DNA of 64,000 nt, from positions 215,460 to 279,459 of the forward strand of contig CANEZP010000005.1 of NCBI GenBank assembly GCA_947444305.1, in the 5' to 3' direction. The position numbers and the translations under genes were made by a program. Shown here piece after piece: positions 60,213-64,000 of the stretch. The stretch comes from Pseudobdellovibrionaceae bacterium. GTDB lineage: Bacteria; Bdellovibrionota; Bdellovibrionia; Bdellovibrionales; UBA1609. The notes under the pieces are model-generated. The model worked only from the letters and a program-made list of their open reading frames with translations, was not told the origin of the DNA and did no database searches. The first letter of the stretch is position 1. The number at the start of each line of letters is the position of its first letter.

Positions 60213-61730
60213 CTATTTCGAGCAGAACGGTAGATCGGGCATGATCGCGCAGATGCTTTCGCACATGGCGGCGTCGCCGATCGGGCAAGCGCCGGGGGCA
60301 GGGCCACCGGAAGAAGTTGCGCCGACGTTGTAGTCCAAGGACGAAACGGTAACGCCGTTTGCGTCGGTGGCCGAAACGGTGGCGACACCTTTGGTCAGAC
60401 CTTTAGCTAAACCCGTCTTGTCGACCGACAAGACGGCCGCGTTCGACGAAGTGTAGGTAAAGGGTCCGGTGCCGTTCATCATTGCGATGTTGATGGTCGC
60501 TTGTTCGGCGATGGTGGCGGCCGCGGGTACTAACCACGGTTTTTTGCCTAACAAAGCGTCGACGGCGTTGAAAGCATCAACGCGGCAGTTACAAGCGGTC
60601 TCGATCGAAACTTTCACGCCGGTCGTTTGCAACAAGGCGCGGATCTGTTTACCGGTCAAAGTCATGTCTTGCGACTTCAAGAAACCGACGAGGCCGGCCA
60701 CTAAGGGCGTAGCCATCGAAGTTCCCGAAAGGTTGCCGTACTTATCGCCGGGCAAGGTGGACATGATGTTTTCACCGGGCGAAGCGACGTGGACCATCGC
60801 TTTACCGTAGTTCGACCATTGCGGCTTGGTATCGCTTTCGCCGGAAGCTGCGACCGAGATCATGTTTTCTGAGTTTACGTTCGCGGGGAAAACATCTTTC
60901 GAATCGTTGTTCGCGCCGTCGTTGGCGGCGGCGGCGACGAAGATCAAACCTTTTGCATCGGCGCGTTCAACGGCTTCGATCAAAGGTTGAGCTTGCGCGC
61001 GGGGAACCGAAGCGCCCCAGCTAGCCGAGATAACCGAAACGCCGTGTTCGATGGCGTAGTCGATCGCTTTGATCCCGTTGTTCAAATCTCCGCTGCCGTT
61101 TTTGTCCAAGAAGCGAATCGGCATCATGGCAAGGCCCGGGCCCATGCCGACGATTCCGTCGTTGATCAAACCGGTTGCGCCGACCGCGCCCGCGCAGTGC
61201 GTGCCGTGACCGGGGTTATTTGAAGACGTTTCGTCCATCGGATCGTTGTCGTTGCCGGCGAAGTCGAAGCCGGGAAGCATGTTGGGCGCCAAAGATTGGT
61301 GGCGGTAATCGATGCCGGTATCGATGACGGCGACGATGACGCTGCTCTTGCCTTTGTTCGAAGCGCGGGTCCAAGCTTTTTCGGCTTGAACTTTCGCCAT
61401 CGACCATTGGTTGCGAAGTGCCGTCGCGCTAACCGGCGTGCGGAAAGCTTCGATTTTGAAGTTGGGCGTAATCCAAGCAATATTAGGATTAGCGGCCAGG
61501 GCCGCGAGCGTGTCGACTTCCGCCGACTTGTTGATCTTGACCTTCACGAACTGTCCCGGAGCATGGCGATCCATCACCTGCATCGTGTTCATGCGGATGC
61601 GCGCGGATTCCAAGATGGAACTCAGGCCTTCGGCATTTTTGTATTTTACCAGAAATTCCCCGGCGAACGCGCCCGTGGATGCCATAGTGATGGCAACTAA
61701 CGCTGAAACAGCGCTGAATACTTTAGTCAT
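60213..61730 (-). CDS. Exported S8 family (subtilisin-like) serine protease
   Basis: A 505-residue secreted protease. Signal peptide, then an I9-type propeptide (about 23-95: EFLVKYKNAEGL..., VDTLAALAANPNIAWITPNF). Catalytic triad: Asp in VAVIDTGIDYRHQSL (about 137), His in NPGHGTHCAGAVGA (about 173), Ser in LSGTSMATPLVAGLVGF (about 337). After residue 405 a Big2/Ig-like domain (AVLSVDKTGLAKGLTKGVATVSATDANG) and a Cys-rich tail with CESICAIMPDLPFC. ATG 61730 follows GGGAGG. Likely a hydrolase for exogenous or prey protein. Confidence 0.95.
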   Translation of the reverse strand: MTKVFSAVSALVAITMASTGAFAGEFLVKYKNAEGLSSILESARIRMNTMQVMDRHAPGQFVKVKINKSAEVDTLAALAANPNIAWITPNFKIEAFRTPVSATALRNQWSMAKVQAEKAWTRASNKGKSSVIVAVIDTGIDYRHQSLAPNMLPGFDFAGNDNDPMDETSSNNPGHGTHCAGAVGATGLINDGIVGMGPGLAMMPIRFLDKNGSGDLNNGIKAIDYAIEHGVSVISASWGASVPRAQAQPLIEAVERADAKGLIFVAAAANDGANNDSKDVFPANVNSENMISVAASGESDTKPQWSNYGKAMVHVASPGENIMSTLPGDKYGNLSGTSMATPLVAGLVGFLKSQDMTLTGKQIRALLQTTGVKVSIETACNCRVDAFNAVDALLGKKPWLVPAAATIAEQATINIAMMNGTGPFTYTSSNAAVLSVDKTGLAKGLTKGVATVSATDANGVTVSSLDYNVGATSSGGPAPGACPIGDAAMCESICAIMPDLPFCSK

Positions 61731-61840
61731 AGCGACCTCCCTGTCGTACCCAAAATGATATGCCGGAACGCCAAAGAAACAATCTTAATATAATGTCACA
61801 GATTCTGGTTTTTTCCGGCGAGCCGCTTTATAGTCGCCCC

Positions 61841-62383
61841 ATGCTTAAGAAATCCCTATTTGCCTTCGTCGTTCTGATTATACTTGCCTACGCGGCCTTT
61901 TTCTTCGCTTCAAGGATGTCACGGATGGTGAAAGTCTCACGCACCTTTAACGCTCCCATAGAAAGAGTTTGGTCGAACTGGAACGATCCGGAGACGATCA
62001 AACGCTGGTGGGGCCCCAAAGGTTACTCGGCCCCGGTCATTCAAAATGATATTCGCGTCGGCGGTGCTTTCTTGTTCTCGATGAAGTCACCTTCGGGCGA
62101 GGTTCATTACAACACCGGCACTTATACCGATATCGCACTCAACAAAAAGATCGTCTCGAAAATGTCCTTCGCCGACGAAACCGGTAAAGCAATTCCCGCG
62201 AGTGAGATCGGCTTGCCCGGCGAATGGCCCGATTACGTTGAAGTCCTCGTTGAGTTTGAAGACCTTAAAGGTCAAAAGACGACGATCACCGTGACCGAAA
62301 CGGGAATTCCGCTCATCATGTCGGTCTTCGCGAAGATGGGCTGGGAGCAGCAGTTCGATAAGTTTGAAGATGTCATAAAGTGA
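61841..62383 (+). CDS. SRPBCC (AHSA1-like) domain protein with N-terminal membrane anchor
   Basis: A 180-residue protein with one N-terminal helix (about 4-24: SLFAFVVLIILAYAAFFFASRM) and a START-like AHSA1 domain: VSRTFNAPIERVWSNWNDPETIKRWWGPKGY, FLFSMKSPSGEVHYNTGTYTDI and the final GWEQQFDKFEDVI. Most AHSA1 proteins are cytosolic, so the anchor is notable. ATG 61841 is chosen over upstream in-frame codons. Confidence 0.88.
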   Translation: MLKKSLFAFVVLIILAYAAFFFASRMSRMVKVSRTFNAPIERVWSNWNDPETIKRWWGPKGYSAPVIQNDIRVGGAFLFSMKSPSGEVHYNTGTYTDIALNKKIVSKMSFADETGKAIPASEIGLPGEWPDYVEVLVEFEDLKGQKTTITVTETGIPLIMSVFAKMGWEQQFDKFEDVIK

Positions 62384-62491
62384 GATTCTTTAGCCGGCGT
62401 TAACGACCGGCTTAAATGAGCAAAAAACCATCTACAAACCATTCTCGGTTCACCTTACAGGTTTATCGTAAGGCATACCTGAGGAGGTAAT

Positions 62492-62749
62492 ATGAAAAAC
62501 GCACTTTTGATCGCCGCCTTGATTTTAGGTTCCACCGCTATGGCCGAAGGAACGGCTCCCGCCGCACCTGCCGCTCCCGCTCACGGATCCCACGCCGCCC
62601 CCGCCACAGCACCCGCTTCCGCAACTCCCGCTGCACCCGCAACCGTCGGCAAGATGAATAAGCACGACGCCAAAAAAGAATGCCTGAAAGAGAACAAAGA
62701 ACTTAAAGGCGCTAAACTCGCCGATTGCGTAAAAGCCAAAGGCGTCTAG
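62492..62749 (+). CDS. Small Ala/Pro-rich exported protein
   Basis: An 85-residue protein with a signal peptide (ALLIAALILGSTAMAEG), an Ala/Pro low-complexity middle (about 22-50), and a Lys-rich end with two cysteines (AKKECLKENKELKGAKLADCVKAKG) that resembles PsiF-type repeats. SD GAGGAGG precedes ATG 62492. It is followed by a good terminator. Confidence 0.75.
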   Translation: MKNALLIAALILGSTAMAEGTAPAAPAAPAHGSHAAPATAPASATPAAPATVGKMNKHDAKKECLKENKELKGAKLADCVKAKGV

Positions 62750-62765
62750 TTCGCCGTCCTTAACG

Positions 62766-62803
62766 TCACGGCGGCGGGCCATGTCTGGACCGCCGTGATT
62801 TTT
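62766..62803 (+). terminator. Rho-independent terminator
   Basis: Stem TCACGGCGG / CCGCCGTGA (9 bp, perfect) with a 15-base loop, then TTTTT. It closes the small Ala/Pro-rich gene and precedes the response regulator. Confidence 0.85.
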
Positions 62804-62820
62804 CCCGTAGACTCTTTGTC

Positions 62821-63510
62821 ATGCAATTGCTGTTGATCGAAGATGACCCACGCCTCTCCGAATACTTGACCGAGGCGCTCGGCCGCGAAGGCTACGTCAT
62901 CGACCTTTGCGCATCCGTCGAGGAAGCCCGCGCGCACATGGCTTCGCAATTAGGCGAATCGCCCGCCGTCATTATCTTAGACCGCATGCTCGGCCGCAAC
63001 GACGGCGCCACTATCATCCCTTCGCTCAAAAGCCGCTATCCCGGCGCGGGTATCTTAGTTCTATCATCGCTCGATATGCCTTCCGAAAAAGCGCGTCTCA
63101 TCGACAGCGGTGCCGACGAATACTTAGGCAAACCCTTCTCGCTCGACGAATTGTCGGCGCGATTGCGCTTAGTCGCGCGGCGTGCAGGCTTAAACGAAAG
63201 CACGCAAAACACCGCGATGCGGGCGCTCGGCAATCTAAGCCTTGATCTGAAAATTCAAAACGCCGCCGTCGGCCCGGTGAAGCTCGACCTCACCCGCAAA
63301 GAATTTCAGTTGTTGAGCTTGCTCATGGACAGCCCCGGCCGCGTCTTCAATCGCTTCCAAATCTTAGACCGCGTTTGGGAAGTTGAGCGCACGACCGAAT
63401 CCAACGTCGTCGAGACCGCGATCAAAAATTTGCGCCGTAAACTTGAGGAAGCCAAAAGCACCGCCCGCATCGAAAGTAAGCGTAACGTGGGATACTGGAT
63501 TGAGGCGTAG
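62821..63510 (+). CDS. OmpR family response regulator
   Basis: A 229-residue regulator: receiver (LLLIEDDPRLSEYLTEALGREGY; phospho-Asp in VIILDRMLGRND, about residue 57; Lys in DEYLGKPFSL) and winged helix (KLDLTRKEFQLLSLLMDSPGRVFNRFQILDRVW, AIKNLRRKLEE, NVGYWIEA). The histidine kinase begins 11 bp before its stop, so the two form one two-component operon. Confidence 0.95.
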   Translation: MQLLLIEDDPRLSEYLTEALGREGYVIDLCASVEEARAHMASQLGESPAVIILDRMLGRNDGATIIPSLKSRYPGAGILVLSSLDMPSEKARLIDSGADEYLGKPFSLDELSARLRLVARRAGLNESTQNTAMRALGNLSLDLKIQNAAVGPVKLDLTRKEFQLLSLLMDSPGRVFNRFQILDRVWEVERTTESNVVETAIKNLRRKLEEAKSTARIESKRNVGYWIEA

Positions 63511-64000
63511 ATTTTTCTTCATCATTTTCGCGTGCCTGGCCGGGACGATCCTGATCGTCTCGACGCTGCAGCAAATCTATTTCGCGGGTGAGCGAATCCG
63601 GTTGGCCGACCAGCGCCTCGAAACTATTTCGTCGAGTTTGATCGCCTCGGGCCTCTCGCTCGACCTGATCCAAAATTTGGAATCCACCGACGACTTGGTC
63701 AACGACCTGCTCGGCGAAGAAAAAGCTGACATGTTGATCAACATCTACGCGCTCGACGGCGAGTTGCTCGCGCAAAACTACACCGCTTCGACTTTCTCGC
63801 TGGATTTTAACCGCGTCGACCGCTGGCAATCGGTCATGGTGGACGGGCGCGAGGTGCGTTTGCTAAATTTGCCGCAAGCGAATCTCGTTCTTCAAGTCGG
63901 CGCCTTCCTCGAACCCGGGGATAATCGCTGGGGCAACTTCTTCAACAAAAGATTTTTTGTCTTCGTGGGTTTGATCTCGGCCCTGCTTTTAACCGCGGCC
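63500..64000 (+). CDS. Sensor histidine kinase, partial (runs off the window)
   Basis: Starts at TTG 63500 (overlapping the regulator by 11 bp) and stays open for 167 codons to the end. An N-terminal helix (FFFIIFACLAGTILIVSTL), a periplasmic domain of about 125 residues (LDLIQNLESTDDLVNDLLGEEKADMLINIYALDG in part) and a second helix near the edge (FFVFVGLISALLLTAA) give the standard sensor layout. HAMP, phospho-acceptor and ATPase domains lie beyond base 64000. Confidence 0.85.
   Translation, partial: MRRRFFFIIFACLAGTILIVSTLQQIYFAGERIRLADQRLETISSSLIASGLSLDLIQNLESTDDLVNDLLGEEKADMLINIYALDGELLAQNYTASTFSLDFNRVDRWQSVMVDGREVRLLNLPQANLVLQVGAFLEPGDNRWGNFFNKRFFVFVGLISALLLTAA

Noticed and set aside
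59962..60333. An open frame of 123 codons in the gene-free region.
   Set aside because: It runs antisense through the end of the subtilisin-like gene, has no SD and no gene-like composition.
1..64000. CRISPR arrays, insertion sequences, prophage genes and tRNA/rRNA genes.
   Set aside because: No regularly spaced repeats, transposase, integrase or phage motifs, and no cloverleaf structures were seen on reading both strands.

Overview
The window is a densely packed, Gram-negative chromosomal segment with moderately high GC (estimated by eye). Signs of a diderm envelope are everywhere: TolC, RND, OmpL-type and other outer-membrane barrels, PqiA/PqiB lipid-transport proteins and many signal peptides and lipoboxes. 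A bacterium of the Bdellovibrionota/Oligoflexia type fits best. The clues are the HNH protein architecture, which is repeated in many Bdellovibrio genomes, the papain-like and subtilisin-like exported proteases, and many short exported proteins without clear homologues. This assignment is inference; no rRNA, tRNA or phylogenetic marker is present to settle it. No CRISPR array, prophage, insertion sequence or integrase was found.

Layout. 1-8.6 kb: a partial transhydrogenase alpha gene (pntA), small membrane proteins, a truncated RecQ-like protein, ohr, an apparent L,D-transpeptidase pseudoenzyme, a DTW-domain tRNA modification gene, terC plus a CPXCG protein, and an NhaR-like LysR gene. 8.7-15.9 kb: htpX, a DEAD-box RNA helicase, an ABC-F ATPase with one decayed nucleotide site, proB-proA and a DUF1993 gene. 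15.9-23.6 kb: mostly uncharacterised exported, membrane and cytosolic proteins, including a TMTC-like membrane glycosyltransferase with TPRs. 23.7-27.2 kb: pqiA-pqiB-M48 protease, convergent with a scramblase-like gene. 27.2-29.7 kb: two FixH-like proteins around a redoxin and a CCGGG barrel protein. 29.6-31.6 kb: an alkylation-repair pair (ada-alkA fusion, ogt). 31.6-39.1 kb: Bcr-type MFS, TolC, RND, a 2OG-Fe(II) dioxygenase and another MFS. 39.2-46.8 kb: an ABC-2 exporter, two small exported paralogues, assorted oxidoreductase/PLD/DoxX/thioesterase genes, and a divergent LysR-pirin pair.

46.9-52.0 kb is the most coherent system: a KdpD-like kinase without the N-terminal KdpD sensor domain, a KdpE regulator whose conserved C-terminus lies in the -1 frame after an A7 run, a KimA-type potassium importer and an OmpL-like barrel. 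All four overlap or nearly touch. This looks like a potassium-uptake operon in which a Kdp two-component system is joined to KimA instead of KdpFABC, with its own outer-membrane protein.

52.0-64.0 kb: DUF1232, yfcG-type GST, yeiH, PPOX, MFS, a TrmN6-like methyltransferase, a papain-like exported protease, an HNH protein, a 650-bp gene-free stretch with hairpins, a subtilisin-like exported protease, an SRPBCC protein, and a two-component system whose kinase runs off the window.

A recurring theme is proteins that keep a fold but have lost catalytic residues (RecQ-like, L,D-transpeptidase-like, half of the ABC-F protein). All functional calls rest on reading translated sequence and motifs; no database search was run.
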